64,000 bases of DNA, from contig CAVZTX010000022.1 in the NCBI GenBank assembly GCA_963778375.1, forward strand, positions 1 through 64,000. Reading direction: 5' to 3'. The notes beneath the pieces are model-generated. The model was given only the letters and a program-made list of their open reading frames with translations. It made no database searches and was not told the origin of the DNA. The position numbers and the translations under genes were made by a program. Numbering within the stretch: position 1 is the first letter of the stretch; every line of letters begins with the position of its first letter. The DNA is from CAVZTX01 sp963778375 (GTDB taxonomy: Bacteria > Chloroflexota > Ktedonobacteria > Ktedonobacterales > Ktedonobacteraceae). Below, piece after piece: positions 24,804 through 34,847 of the stretch.

Positions 24804-26507
24804 ATGGCAGATCCAGAGGAAGAAAATAAACAGGACACCTCTAACCTTGAGGCAGAATACCAGCGCTGGCTGCAAGAATCCTACGACCCTAGTATAAAAC
24901 AACCTGCGCAGAACCAAACCGAATCCGGCATCCCGGTCAAGCCACTCTACACTCCGGACGATATTGCCGAACTCGACTACATGAGCCAGCTTGGCTTTCC
25001 AGGCCAGCCGCCGTACACCCGTGGCATCTATCCAGCCATGTACAATGGACAACACTGGACCATCCGGCAGCTTGTAGGATTTGGCACCGCCGAAGATACC
25101 AACCAGCGCCTACGCTTCTTGCTCGAACAGGGAGCAACGGGTACCAACACCGTCTTCGATTACGCAACTAATCGGGGTTACAATAGCGATGCTCCTATAG
25201 CGGAGGGAGACGCCGGTCAAGGTGGCGTTGCCATTGACTGCCTGGACGACATGCTCAGGCTCTATGAGGGTATTCCCCTTGACAAGGTCAGCAACTCACT
25301 CGTACTCTCCCACCCGGTAGCAGCCGGAGTCATCTTTGCTATGTACCTTGCGGCAGCAGAACAGCTTGGTTACCAATGGGATCAGCTCAGAGGCACGCTT
25401 CAGAACGACTTCTTGATGGAAACGGTTGTCCTGACAGCTCCTAATATCCTCCATCCAGACTTTTCATTTAAGCTTTCCCTCGATGTTGTCGAATTTGCCA
25501 CTCAGCACGTACCGAAGTGGAATCCCATCAGTTACACAGGCTATAACTATCGTGAGACCGGGGCGAACGCCGTACAAGAGGTGGGTCTTGTCATAGCCAA
25601 CGCCCTTGCAACGGCGCAGGAGATGCTTCACAGAGGGCAGGATATTGATACTTTTGCGCCAAGGCTCTCCAGTTTCTTTTCCGCCGATAACGATCTTTTT
25701 GAGGAGGTCGCCAAGTACCGGGCAGCGCGCCGCATCTACGCTCATCTCTTCCAAGAACGGCTCGGCGCTCAAAACCCCAAGAGCACAATGCTGCGCTTCC
25801 ACGTGCAAACAGCAGGCTCAGCCCTCACCGCTCAACAGCCGCTCAATAACATCACACGAGCAGCCTATCATGCTCTGGCCGCTGTTTTGGGAGGCGCTCA
25901 GTCTCTCCACGTCAGCGCCTACGACGAGGCCTTATGCATCCCCTCGGAGCTCGCGGCCCTCACCGCGCTACGCACCCAACAGATTTTGCTCTATGAAACA
26001 GGAGCAAGCAGGACCATCGATCCCCTCGCAGGATCCTACTATGTAGAATCCCTTACAACAGAAATAGAGAAACGCATTATGGACTACATTGAGGAGATTG
26101 ATCGCCTGGGTGGTCTGGTCGCAGCGGTAGAGCAGGGCTGGGTTCACCGCGACCTCATGCGCAACGCATACGAGCGAGAGCTAGCAATAGCTGATGGAAC
26201 GCGCAAAGTTGTTGGCGTCAATTGCTTCCAGGACAGTACAACGGCACAAATCGAAATATTTCGCGTACCCGAAACAGTGGAACGCCAGAAAACGAAGCTC
26301 GAACGATTGCGAGCCATGCGCGACACGCTCAAGGTAGAGCAAGCATTGGAGGCTCTGCGTAATGAGGCTACCGACAACAGAAATACGCTTCCTCCACTCC
26401 TGGAGGCAGTAAAGAGTGGTGCCACATTGGGTGAGTGCTGCGATGTCTTTCGCTCGCTCCATGGCGAACTGGCGTCAACCCTTACTCTAAAACGAGGTAG
26501 CAAATGA
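24804..26507 (+). CDS. Adenosylcobalamin-dependent acyl-CoA mutase, large (substrate-binding) subunit
   Basis: A 567-aa MutA-like TIM barrel: YPAMYNGQHWTIRQL, FGTAEDTNQRLRFLLEQGATG, GGVAIDCLDDM, NDFLMETVVLTAPNI and the C-terminal IDPLAGSYYVESLT are family landmarks. Size and a separate 143-aa B12 subunit match the two-component isobutyryl-CoA (IcmA/IcmB) and 2-hydroxyisobutyryl-CoA (HcmA/HcmB) mutases rather than methylmalonyl-CoA mutase. Active-site deviations are evident: where the family has GYH (His244 of P. shermanii MCM) this protein has GYN (N248), and the GYDSDHP segment reads GYNSDAP. The substrate is therefore unknown and may be new. AAGGAG precedes the start. The stop overlaps the next start by four bases, so it is co-translated with the B12 subunit. 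Confidence 0.82.
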   Translation: MADPEEENKQDTSNLEAEYQRWLQESYDPSIKQPAQNQTESGIPVKPLYTPDDIAELDYMSQLGFPGQPPYTRGIYPAMYNGQHWTIRQLVGFGTAEDTNQRLRFLLEQGATGTNTVFDYATNRGYNSDAPIAEGDAGQGGVAIDCLDDMLRLYEGIPLDKVSNSLVLSHPVAAGVIFAMYLAAAEQLGYQWDQLRGTLQNDFLMETVVLTAPNILHPDFSFKLSLDVVEFATQHVPKWNPISYTGYNYRETGANAVQEVGLVIANALATAQEMLHRGQDIDTFAPRLSSFFSADNDLFEEVAKYRAARRIYAHLFQERLGAQNPKSTMLRFHVQTAGSALTAQQPLNNITRAAYHALAAVLGGAQSLHVSAYDEALCIPSELAALTALRTQQILLYETGASRTIDPLAGSYYVESLTTEIEKRIMDYIEEIDRLGGLVAAVEQGWVHRDLMRNAYERELAIADGTRKVVGVNCFQDSTTAQIEIFRVPETVERQKTKLERLRAMRDTLKVEQALEALRNEATDNRNTLPPLLEAVKSGATLGECCDVFRSLHGELASTLTLKRGSK

Positions 26508-26935
26508 GCAGGAAAATCAAGGTTGTCATCGCCAAAGTTGGCCTGGATTCCCATTACCGTGGAGCAGTTATCATTGCCCGCTACCTCATGACGCGCGGCA
26601 TGGATGTTGTCTATATTGGCAATCAACTGCCCGAAGGCATTATTGAGGCCGTGATCCAGGAGGATGCCGACGTTCTCGGCCTCTCCAGCCTCTCGGGCAA
26701 TCACATGATTATGGTTCCTCGCATCCTGAAAGGTCTTCAGGATCAGAACATAGACGACGTACCGGTGCTGCTTGGAGGCATCGTTCCACTCCAGGATGAA
26801 AAGCCGTTGCTCGATGCTGGGCTGGCCGCAATATTCGGTCCAGGTTCCCGCCTCGAGGATATCGCGGCATTCATAGAAGAGCGTATATCCCAGCGTTCAA
26901 CTCGCGACAATTCTGTCTCAACGAGTTCAGACTAG
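26504..26935 (+). CDS. Cobalamin-binding small subunit of acyl-CoA mutase
   Basis: A 143-aa B12-binding domain. The base-off signature is complete: LDSHYRG (D, H and G of DxHxxG), SLSGNH in the middle and GG in LLGGIVPL near the C-terminal nucleotide tail pocket. It carries adenosylcobalamin for the radical rearrangement performed by the adjoining large subunit, with which it overlaps by ATGA. IcmB and HcmB are 136-140 residues, close to this one. The last 15 residues form a polar tail. Confidence 0.88.
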   Translation: MSRKIKVVIAKVGLDSHYRGAVIIARYLMTRGMDVVYIGNQLPEGIIEAVIQEDADVLGLSSLSGNHMIMVPRILKGLQDQNIDDVPVLLGGIVPLQDEKPLLDAGLAAIFGPGSRLEDIAAFIEERISQRSTRDNSVSTSSD

Positions 26936-26969
26936 CATGCCTAACCAGCAGGAGAGAGGAGTACAGCCA

Positions 26970-28333
26970 ATGTCAAAATACCGCCAGTATTGGAATGAGG
27001 CAAAGGAAACAAGAGATCCGAGCAGAAAGGGAACAAATCATCCTGAATCTCTTACAAGAACAGCTCGCCTATGTCTACGAGAACCTGCCTTTTTATCATG
27101 AGTTCTACGACCGTCACAAATTTCTTCCCTCGCACGTAAAGACTCTCAATGACTTCACGAGCAAGGTTCCCATCCTTACAAAGGATATGCTCCGCGAAGA
27201 GCAAGAGCAGCATCCGCCCTTTGGCCGCTACCTGGGCTTTGATCCCGAGGACGGTCTCCACATCCACGGCTCCTCCGGCACGACCGGGAGACCCACATTT
27301 TACCTCTTCTCGCGTGCAGACCTGGATTACATTCGCGAAGTTATGGCTCAGGCTTTCTATACTGCTGGCGTCCGTCCAAACGACATCGTGCAGATCTCAA
27401 CCGATCTTGGCATGTTCATGGGTGGCTGGGGAACGCTCTGGGGCGTCGAAAAAATTGGCGCAAAGGCCTTTACTCCTGGTGCCGGTAACGCCGAGCGCCA
27501 CATCCGTCTCATGTACCAGGTAGGCTCGACCGTCCTGGTAACCACGCCAACCTTTGCCTTGCGTCTTCTAGATGTAGCCCGCAGTCTCGGCTTCGATACT
27601 GCCCAATCACCTCTGCACCTCGGCATCTTCATCGGCGAGCCCGGTGCGGGAATCCCAGGTACTAAAAAAGCTTTGGAAGAGGGATGGGGCATCACCGCCC
27701 TCGACTGCGCCAGCACCAGCGAGACGACACCGTGGGCAACAAATGTAGAATGTCCAGAAAAGCGCGGCATGCACGTCATCAACGATGAGGTCTATACCGA
27801 AATAGTGGCAAAGGACGATCCGACTCGGCGAGTTGCGGAAGGAGAGAGTGGTGCCGTCATTTATTCGCATGTGAACCGTAAGGGCCAGCCCATGATCCGC
27901 TTCTGGTCGGGCGACGAGTCCCGCATGGTTTCAGACCCCTGTCCCTGCGGAAGAACCTATCCTCGTCTGCCAGATGGTGTCTATGGCAGAGTCGATGACA
28001 TGCTCATCATTCGAGGTGTTAACGTCTATCCGAGTACGATCCAGCGTGCCCTCCTTGAAATTCCAGACCTCGGCAGTGAACACCGCATAGTGCTCGAGCG
28101 CAAGGCACAGATGGACGAGGCCACCGTCCTGGTAGAGTATGCTCCACATTACCTGCAATCTCTTCCAGTCGTCAGAACACGCCGAAAAGTTGGCACACCT
28201 GCAAAGACACGCCAGTAATCACCTTGCCGCCGTAACAAGTGTTCGTCTGAACATCGAACTCGTCGAGCCAAACACCCTGGAACGCTTCGACGTGAAAGCC
28301 CGCCGAGTAATAGACAAGAGGACAATAAAGTAA
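26970..28333 (+). pseudogene. Phenylacetate-CoA-ligase-like acyl-CoA ligase, two frameshifts
   Basis: AMP-forming ligase of the PaaK branch: SSGTTGRPTFY (P-loop A3), STSETTPWA (A5), FWSGDESRMV, VDDMLIIRGVNVYPS (A8) and a C-terminal VELVEP / RFDVKARRVIDKR end. The main open frame runs from 26995, but the true start is ATG 26970 (GGAGAGAGGAG upstream), whose MSKYRQYWNEAKETRD text joins the main frame if one A is removed from AAA at about 27015. The C terminus lies in a third frame joined near 28155, again by one extra base. Repaired, it has about 450 residues, normal for PaaK. It directly follows the mutase genes, as 2-hydroxyisobutyrate-CoA ligase follows hcm genes, and probably supplies their acyl-CoA substrate. 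Both shifts may be sequencing errors. Confidence 0.82.
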
Positions 28334-28366
28334 TAAGCTCTTTCCAAGCAACAGCTCAGCTATGCT

Positions 28367-28768
28367 TTACACGTCAGGGGTTGAGATCCAATACAGCTCC
28401 CAGGCAATGCCATCAGGGTCATGAAAGCTGATATACCTGTCATGCGTCTCAGGATCTTCCTCAACTCCGTGGTTAGGCACCTCCGCTGCGTCTAAATCCT
28501 GCTTCATGCCTTCTAACATGCTTGCATCTTCTACGGCTAGAGCGAAATGATCCAGACCAACTCGAAACGGATCAAAGTGATCATGCCTCGCAGAGTATGA
28601 ATCGCTCCCATACAACCCGATCAGAATTCCATACATATCGATTAACAACGCTCCCTCTATTTCCCTCACCACCCGGCTTCCAAGCGTATCAACATAGAAA
28701 CGTTTTGCCCTCGCTAGATCAGTAACTCTCAAGCCAAGATGGCTCAATCCTTTAGCATGTAACTTCAT
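28367..28768 (-). CDS. VOC (glyoxalase/bleomycin resistance) family protein
   Basis: A 133-aa protein with two beta-alpha-beta-beta-beta modules: HLGLRVTDLARAKRFYVDTL, then DHFALAVEDASMLEGMKQDL and the terminal DPDGIAWELYWI. Possible metal ligands are H12 and H near residue 75 and the final E of WELYW. The product could be a dioxygenase, glyoxalase or resistance protein; the substrate cannot be read from sequence. A promoter is seen upstream at 28805-28832. Confidence 0.82.
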   Translation of the reverse strand: MKLHAKGLSHLGLRVTDLARAKRFYVDTLGSRVVREIEGALLIDMYGILIGLYGSDSYSARHDHFDPFRVGLDHFALAVEDASMLEGMKQDLDAAEVPNHGVEEDPETHDRYISFHDPDGIAWELYWISTPDV

Positions 28769-28804
28769 TACGCTTTCCTTTCATCGCTCTTAAAACTCCT
28801 CTAC

Positions 28805-28832
28805 ACTATAGAAACCAATCTTTCTTTGTCTA
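28805..28832 (-). promoter_or_regulatory. Promoter of the VOC gene
   Basis: Reading on the minus strand, TAGACA (28832-28827) and TATAGT (28810-28805) are spaced by 16 bases, about 37 bases before the start codon at 28768. Confidence 0.5.
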
Positions 28833-29022
28833 AATTCCTATTAAGAGGAGCAGTTCGCGTTAATTTGCCGCTTACAACCAGATCGAAAAGAATAGATCAG
28901 TGAAGAACGCTCCATTGGAGAAGGAGAGACGGCTAGAAGAAGTTTTTACTTCTCCATCTGCTATAATGATCACGTTACCAGCAGGTACCCATCTCATTCA
29001 AGCGCATGAAAAAGGAATACGT

Positions 29023-29292
29023 ATGTGTAGAAATATCAAACCACTCTTCAACTTCGAACCACCCGCCACCGAGGAAGAAATTCGTATGGCCGCATTACAA
29101 TACGTGCGCAAGCTGAGCGGCTTCAACCAGCCATCCAAAGCCAACGAAGCCGCATTCCTTGCCGCCGTTGACGCCATAACAGCCGCCTCCAGTACCCTGC
29201 TCAGTTCGCTCGAGACACACGCATCACCAAGGGACCGTACAGAAGAGGCTGCCAAAGCCAGAGCACGCAGTGCTCAGAGGTTTTCCAGGTAA
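29023..29292 (+). CDS. DUF2277 domain-containing protein
   Basis: The start is placed at ATG 29023 because the family begins precisely MCRNIKPLFNFEPPATEEEI; the longer frame from 28900 has no homologous look. The 89-residue product has the full DUF2277 pattern with the ALQYVRKLSGF helix. The function is unknown. The short basic tail (AKARARSAQRFSR) fits a nucleic-acid or membrane-proximal role but this is not established. It converges on the RocB-like gene with only six bases between stops. Confidence 0.85.
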   Translation: MCRNIKPLFNFEPPATEEEIRMAALQYVRKLSGFNQPSKANEAAFLAAVDAITAASSTLLSSLETHASPRDRTEEAAKARARSAQRFSR

Positions 29293-29298
29293 AAGGAT

Positions 29299-30948
29299 TC
29301 ATCCCAACCGCTCAATCACCTCGCATAGCAATTGTGGCACGATCCCAAACGAATACGACATCAGCACCGCCTCGCCGGATTGATGAACCCCACGCCCATA
29401 TGGTCCAAGATTGACCACCGGCATACCTAGATCCTGGATAGCATCCAGGGGAAGGCTGTACTCCCCAGAGCGCTGCGGCTTGTCTGTCTGCCAGGTCGGC
29501 ATATTCGTCGTCAAAGCCGTCACATCTGTCCCAGGATCAAGTCGCAGGTAGCTGATATCCGCGATATACGGGTAATACTCCTGTACCACCAGGTGCAGTT
29601 CGGGATGCTCCTCCGCCGTCGCATTCACGGCATCGAGTAATGCACACGGGATTGCCGCCACATGCGGGTAATACGGCGGCGAATAGTACAGAACGACAGC
29701 AGGCCCAGACATGCCGCTGCATTTCCACACATTGCGTACTATATGAAGTGCACGCTCACGAGCATCTAGCTGCGGTGGGCAGCTTTCCCAGGCCTTCTCC
29801 AATTCAGCATCCAGCCGCTCCTGCCCAAATCGCTGTACCACATGTGCACACAATTCAGCATAGGTCAGTACACTGCCGGAACGCGGCTGAATTGACTCTG
29901 TCTTCAAAGCGTCACTTGTCTGTTTCCATCGACGCTCAGCAGCGTCAATCCGCCGTAATGCCGCATCCATGACCTCCTCAGCCATCTCTTGTAGTCGCGT
30001 CAATAACTGTTCTGGTTCTGTGGAAAATGTCAGGACATTCAGATAAAAATAGGCTATGAACGGGAGTTGTACATCATAGTGAGCTTTGAGGTCGCTCGCA
30101 TGCAGTGTAACTGGGGGCGGCGTACGTTGATTGTCTACCGCATCGCATAGCTCATCATTCATACTAAAGGTGCGTATCAACTCGGCAGCCAGCAAATTAG
30201 CATCGACACCATCAAAAGGGATGCCAACATGCGCTTCACGTCCGATCACGAGAAAGCTCGGCAAGAGTTTTCCGATAGTGCCCGTGTAGATATAGCGGTG
30301 CGCATCGCCAGGATACCGCGCAGTCGTGTAATCGGTATTGATTGCGCCAACATATTCCAGGCCATACCGTTCGCGCAATCGTGCGAGGAAATGTATCGCT
30401 TGAAGCACACCCGCCAATTCATTCTCCTCATCGACCGTTGCCAGCATTACAACCGAAAGCGGCAGCCGCCCCTCACGAGCCATACGAGCCAGATGCTGCA
30501 TCACCGCAATATTGGCAGCGACCCCGCTCTTCATATCTGCCGAGCCGCGCCCAAACATCCAATCGCCCGGGTGAGCGGCCAGGTCTTCAGCAAGGCCAGG
30601 CGCTAATGCTATCAGCATCTCTTGCCGTTCCGCAAGTCCAGCAGGATCAAGCGCCCATGCTTCAAGCGGCCCATAATCCGCCGTATCCACCGTATCCATA
30701 TGCCCAAGCAGCACGAGCGTGCGTGAACTCTTCCCGCGCAGGAAAGCATAGGCATTCTGACGACCAAACGCATCGCCAGGAATCGCATCAAGCCCAATCG
30801 CCGTATACGCGCCCTCCAGCCCATCAGCCGAGAGCAAGCGCAGCACCTCTTCAGCAACTCGCACTTCGCCCTCGCTCGAATTGACGCTGCGTATCCCTAC
30901 CAGCCGTACCGTGTAATCTCGCACAATGGAATACCAATCGTTTTGCAA
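29299..30948 (-). CDS. rocB: M20 family metallohydrolase, RocB-like (arginine utilisation)
   Basis: A 549-aa zinc hydrolase. Metal-site motifs are present: LLGHMDTVDTADYG, GRGSADMKSGVAANI, ATVDEENELAG (catalytic glutamate) and a C-terminal NLGPYGRGVHQSGEAV histidine. The length and the large insertion (VDANLLAAELIRTFS onward) match RocB of Bacillus, an arginine catabolism protein of uncertain exact reaction, rather than ordinary 400-residue peptidases. It probably cleaves an amide of an amino acid in the cytosol. It stands as a single gene on this strand, with the DEAD helicase gene ending 26 bases before its start. Confidence 0.82.
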   Translation of the reverse strand: MQNDWYSIVRDYTVRLVGIRSVNSSEGEVRVAEEVLRLLSADGLEGAYTAIGLDAIPGDAFGRQNAYAFLRGKSSRTLVLLGHMDTVDTADYGPLEAWALDPAGLAERQEMLIALAPGLAEDLAAHPGDWMFGRGSADMKSGVAANIAVMQHLARMAREGRLPLSVVMLATVDEENELAGVLQAIHFLARLRERYGLEYVGAINTDYTTARYPGDAHRYIYTGTIGKLLPSFLVIGREAHVGIPFDGVDANLLAAELIRTFSMNDELCDAVDNQRTPPPVTLHASDLKAHYDVQLPFIAYFYLNVLTFSTEPEQLLTRLQEMAEEVMDAALRRIDAAERRWKQTSDALKTESIQPRSGSVLTYAELCAHVVQRFGQERLDAELEKAWESCPPQLDARERALHIVRNVWKCSGMSGPAVVLYYSPPYYPHVAAIPCALLDAVNATAEEHPELHLVVQEYYPYIADISYLRLDPGTDVTALTTNMPTWQTDKPQRSGEYSLPLDAIQDLGMPVVNLGPYGRGVHQSGEAVLMSYSFGIVPQLLCEVIERLG

Positions 30949-30974
30949 TAGAAGTCTCCTTCTTCACAAAAAAT

Positions 30975-32603
30975 CTAGCGGCCCGCAGAACGCCTTGCAG
31001 CAGACCCCCGCCGTCCCTTTGCTCCCGTTACCGCTCTTGGCCCTCTTCTGTCCGTCCCGTATTCCGACGTACTCACAACCAAAGCACGCGCATCATTCTT
31101 CCTCGAAGTTCCCCCCATGCGATACTGCTTTTCCGCTCCCCTCCTGCCATCCCTCACCTTACCGGAATATGAGCCTTCTAGCTCCCATGCAGGTGTGCGC
31201 CCACGTGTTCCGCTGGCAACACGCCCTTTCGGTCTCCTTTTCATATCGAAAGCCGTATCACTATCATACTCTGGTTGTACACGCCTGCCTCGCTCTTGAT
31301 CCAGCGAAGCATGTTTACGGTCGCGTCCGGGTCGCTCTCGTCGCTCGCCCTTCTGCTCATGTTCCTGCAAGCTCGAAGCATCAAGATTTACCTGCGGGAG
31401 TTTCTTATACTCACGTCCCGGTCGCTCTGGTCGCTCGTCCTCCTGCATTCTTGAAGCCTCGAGACTTTCGGACGGTGCCGCAAGAGCATCCTCCCCAATC
31501 ACAAGCTTCCGCAATACCACTCCTTGCCCCAAATTGCGCGCCATCCGTCGCCACTTGGGAACATCTGACGGCACCAGCAGCGTAATCGCCCTGCCTTGTC
31601 GCCCCATTCTACCCGTACGGCCAATCCGGTGCGTAAAAAGATCGCTCGATTCCGGTAGTTCGTAATTGATAACCTGATCTATTCCCGTAATATCTAACCC
31701 GCGTGCGGCCACATTCGTAGCAAGCAGCGTCTGCACCTGTCCCCGGCGGAAAGCCGTAAGCACCTTTTCACGCGCACTCTGGCTCTTATTGCCATGTAAC
31801 GTTCCCACCGTAAATCCGAGCTTGCTGAGCTGTTTTCCCAACTTCTCAACACCGTATTTCGTCTTGCCAAAGACAAGACTACTTTCTCCCTCCGCCGAAT
31901 GCAAGAGGGTACAGAGCGCAGCCATTTTCTGTTCCTGCGGCACCTGGTACGCAATCTGTTCAATCGTGTTTGGCATATCCATGGCAGGCGTAATCTCAAC
32001 CTTGACCGGGTCTTTCAGGAATTTCTTCTGGAGCATCTCAACCCAGTCCGGCATTGTCGCCGAAAAGAGCGCCATTTGTCGCGTCTCAGGCGTAGTCGCC
32101 AGTATCTCTTCAATCACAGGTGCGAAACCAATATCCAACATCTGGTCAGCCTCATCCAGCACACACATCCGTAGCCGACTCAGCACCAAAGTGCCGCGAT
32201 CAAGATGGTCCTTCACCCGTCCCGGCGTACCCACCACAATCTGCGCGCCATACCGCAGCGCCGAGAATTGACTACTATAAGCCCTTCCCCCCACCAGCAG
32301 CGCCGTCGAAAGCCGCCGACCGGCTGTCAGATCATTAAGCACAGTATTTACCTGAATAGCCAGCTCCCGCGTCGGCACAAGCACCAACGCCTGCACCACA
32401 CGTTCCTTGGACAATCTCTCTACCAGCGGAATCCCATAAGCCAGCGTCTTACCCGAACCCGTAGCCGACTGCCCAACCACATCCTTCCCGGCCAGCAGCG
32501 CCGGAATCGCCTCAACCTGAACAGGTGTCGGCTCCACAATCTCCATATTCGCCAGCACCTCACGCGTCGCCGACTGCAAAACAAAATCATAAAAAGAAGA
32601 CAT
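30975..32603 (-). CDS. DEAD-box ATP-dependent RNA helicase
   Basis: The start at 32603 (MSSFYDFVLQ) is chosen over a longer frame because GAAAGGG lies upstream and DEAD helicases begin so. Motifs in order: Q motif PTPVQ, Walker A ATGSGKT, PTRELA, TPGRV, DEAD in VLDEADQMLDIG, SAT, GRQ-type ARGLDI and HRIGRTGRMGRQG. After residue about 380 comes a 160-residue low-complexity tail rich in Arg, Gly, Glu and Lys (RPGREYKK, RPGRDRKH, GAKGRRGS), typical of RNA-binding extensions of CsdA/RhlE-type helicases in ribosome assembly or cold adaptation. 32604-32984 holds no supported gene. Confidence 0.9.
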   Translation of the reverse strand: MSSFYDFVLQSATREVLANMEIVEPTPVQVEAIPALLAGKDVVGQSATGSGKTLAYGIPLVERLSKERVVQALVLVPTRELAIQVNTVLNDLTAGRRLSTALLVGGRAYSSQFSALRYGAQIVVGTPGRVKDHLDRGTLVLSRLRMCVLDEADQMLDIGFAPVIEEILATTPETRQMALFSATMPDWVEMLQKKFLKDPVKVEITPAMDMPNTIEQIAYQVPQEQKMAALCTLLHSAEGESSLVFGKTKYGVEKLGKQLSKLGFTVGTLHGNKSQSAREKVLTAFRRGQVQTLLATNVAARGLDITGIDQVINYELPESSDLFTHRIGRTGRMGRQGRAITLLVPSDVPKWRRMARNLGQGVVLRKLVIGEDALAAPSESLEASRMQEDERPERPGREYKKLPQVNLDASSLQEHEQKGERRERPGRDRKHASLDQERGRRVQPEYDSDTAFDMKRRPKGRVASGTRGRTPAWELEGSYSGKVRDGRRGAEKQYRMGGTSRKNDARALVVSTSEYGTDRRGPRAVTGAKGRRGSAARRSAGR

Positions 32604-32984
32604 TAAAAAACCCTTTCGGCCAATACTTTTGACATCCACCCGAAAATCCCTTTTTCTTTTTTCGCCGCCGTATGCGGCGCGATCTGGATGGATGTTAGAC
32701 ATACGCCCTTCTTGGGCGCAGTATAACTCCCTCAAGGCACATTACCAGCAGGGAGTATCAGAAGCAGGCCGTAGGATACGGAAGCAATGCTGCAAGCTGA
32801 TATCAAGTACAAACATGCGTGCAGGAAGAGAATAATCTATAGAGGATTGCTCAGAACTCTTTAGCGTCTTTACCGGGGAACAGCACGTACAACCAGTCCG
32901 TCCCAAGCCATGCAAACAGTCATAACCATTGCATTATACCCGCTGGAAAGCCAATCGTCAAGCCAAACCGCGCACATCGCCAAA

Positions 32985-34080
32985 TTACCCCCTTACCCTC
33001 CTAAACAGCATCTCAAATAACGCACCAATCTCTTCGCCGCTCAAATCAAGCGTGGCCTCTCCAACCGTCAACTCAAACCTCGCAACACCAGGAATCGATG
33101 TGGCAGCCAGCCAGGAAAACAGCCACGTGCCCGTCTCCTGGGCTACATCCAGTGCAGCCATCTCCAACTTCTCCCGTTCCCCTCGTATAAAAAGATGCAT
33201 CATATTCGTATGTGGAGGATTTGGCACGATCTCAATCTCCGAAAATGGCGCAAGCACAGCCGCAATCTCCCTTGCCTTCGCGTGATATGCCTCCATCCGT
33301 CCCAGCCGTTCCCTCAATCCCTTCTGAGCCGAAAGCACGATAGGGATACAAATGGACAAGATTCCCTCCATGCCTGCGCTGCCAGATGCGTGACTCCGCA
33401 ATCAAGTCTGCTGGTCCCGCCAGAATCGATCCCGCAATTCCACCCAGAATTTTGTAAAAGGAAACATACACGCTATCAAACAACCCCGCAATCTCAGCAT
33501 ACTCATGTCCATAAAATGGTCGGCATTCCCACAGCCTCGCCCCATCCAGATGCAACGCTATCCCTCGTTCCCGTGCCCACCCAACAATCTCCTCCAACGC
33601 CTCCCAGCTTGGCAACTGCCCGCCAATTTCCCGCTGCGGCAACTCAAGCAGCAAAGCTCCCATTGGCTCCGCAACCGCCTTGAGATCATCCAGCGTCAGC
33701 AAACGCTCCCCCGACCCGATCAGAATGCCATTCAACCCATGCAGCCGCTGGTATGCCTTCGCCTCGTGGATTTCCAGGTGACTCTTCGGATGAAAAGCAA
33801 CATTCGACGTTCCCTTTCGTTGAGCCCAGATGCGCAAAGCAATCTGCTGGCACATTGTCCCACTTGGCATAAAAACCGCCGCCTCCTTCCCCAACAAAGC
33901 CGCAACCTCCCTCTCAAAACGCTCAATCACCTCTCCCTGCCCATACCGATCGACCTCCAACTCCGGATCAGTCACCTCCGCCAACTCACCTAATACCTGC
34001 CGCGCCGACTTCGGATAATCATGCGTCAGAAAGCGACTACAAGCCTTAAAGATCTTTTTCGCCTCGGGGCTATCTAGCAT
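32985..34080 (-). pseudogene. Low-specificity threonine aldolase (beta-eliminating lyase), one frameshift
   Basis: A PLP-dependent fold-type I aldolase: VDRYGQGEVIERFE, FMPSGTMCQQIALR, HPKSHLEIHEAKAY, LHLDGARLWEC (Asp that holds the PLP ring nitrogen) and YVSFYKILGGIAGS, where the lysine binds PLP. Start at 34080 (MLDSPEAKKIFK). After GNLVHLYP the frame breaks at about 33370; removing one C from CCC restores IVLSAQKGLRERLGRM and the C-terminal domain to a stop at 32985. The repaired protein has about 365 residues, normal for the family. It cleaves threonine or allo-threonine to glycine and acetaldehyde. The shift may be a sequencing error. Confidence 0.82.
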
Positions 34081-34334
34081 ACGTCTGTTTCTCCTTTCAA
34101 GTACAATCCGGCAGGGTGACCGCAAGTAATCGCCCTACTATACACGGATAAATCTGCCATCCTCTTACCCAAGGCTCCATCCCTGAAACCTTCCGTCACC
34201 ACCGACTATAACCAGTATACTGCATCTTGCGGTCCATCAAACGAGTACCACTCCTGAAACGACCGATAGCAAGGGCAATCATCTATAGCAGAAGTTATTG
34301 CTGTACTGGGTGACTCTTTGCGTTCCTTAACGTC

Positions 34335-34363
34335 TTGACAATTGCTTTCTTAATTCATATCTT
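34335..34363 (+). promoter_or_regulatory. Promoter of the SnoaL-like gene
   Basis: TTGACA at 34335-34340 and TATCTT at 34358-34363 with a 17-base spacer, about 60 bases before the start codon. The remainder of 34081-34426 shows no gene. Confidence 0.55.
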
Positions 34364-34426
34364 TTAGAAGAGATTTGCGTATGAAACCTCACGTTTTATT
34401 AAAAGAAATTATTGAGGAGATATAGG

Positions 34427-34822
34427 ATGAGTCAGAGCGAAAACCGAGAGCAAGCTAGACAGCCTGAAGACTTGAACCGGTTCTTCCTGGAAAGAGCCAA
34501 CGCCGGAGATGTGGAGGGAGTGGTAGCATTATATGAACCCGATGCGGTGCTGGTTGGCCCAGGTAAGCAGGTGGTTAGCGGAACCCAGGCGCTTCGTCAA
34601 GCGTATAGGCAACTGTTCGCTGGAAAGCCAACGTTTGCAGGGGAAACCCAAGCTGCAATTCACAACGGTGATCTCGCACTCACTTCTACTCAGTTTACAA
34701 CAAGTAGCGTGGGTCCTGATGGGAACCTGATGAAGATGAAGACAGCGACAACTGAGGTCGCTCGCCGCCAACCTGATGGCACGTGGCTGTGGGTGATTGA
34801 CCAACCCAACGTCCTCGCATAA
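34427..34822 (+). CDS. SnoaL-like / DUF4440 nuclear-transport-factor-2 fold protein
   Basis: Start at 34427 with GAGGAG eight bases upstream. The 131-residue product has the cone-shaped NTF2 fold pattern: FFLERANAGDVEGVVALYEP, DAVLVGPGKQVVSGTQALRQ, then AIHNGDLALTSTQFT and a final PDGTWLWVIDQPN strand. Family members include ketosteroid isomerases, YybH-like proteins and many uncharacterised proteins, so the role stays open. It converges on the LLM oxidoreductase gene. Confidence 0.82.
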   Translation: MSQSENREQARQPEDLNRFFLERANAGDVEGVVALYEPDAVLVGPGKQVVSGTQALRQAYRQLFAGKPTFAGETQAAIHNGDLALTSTQFTTSSVGPDGNLMKMKTATTEVARRQPDGTWLWVIDQPNVLA

Positions 34823-34847
34823 TTTGTATGATCAAAAACACCCCATA

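Noticed and set aside
24629..24829. 66-residue frame in the leader of the mutase operon
   Set aside because: Weak start context and it overlaps the true start of the mutase gene; a leader peptide cannot be shown.
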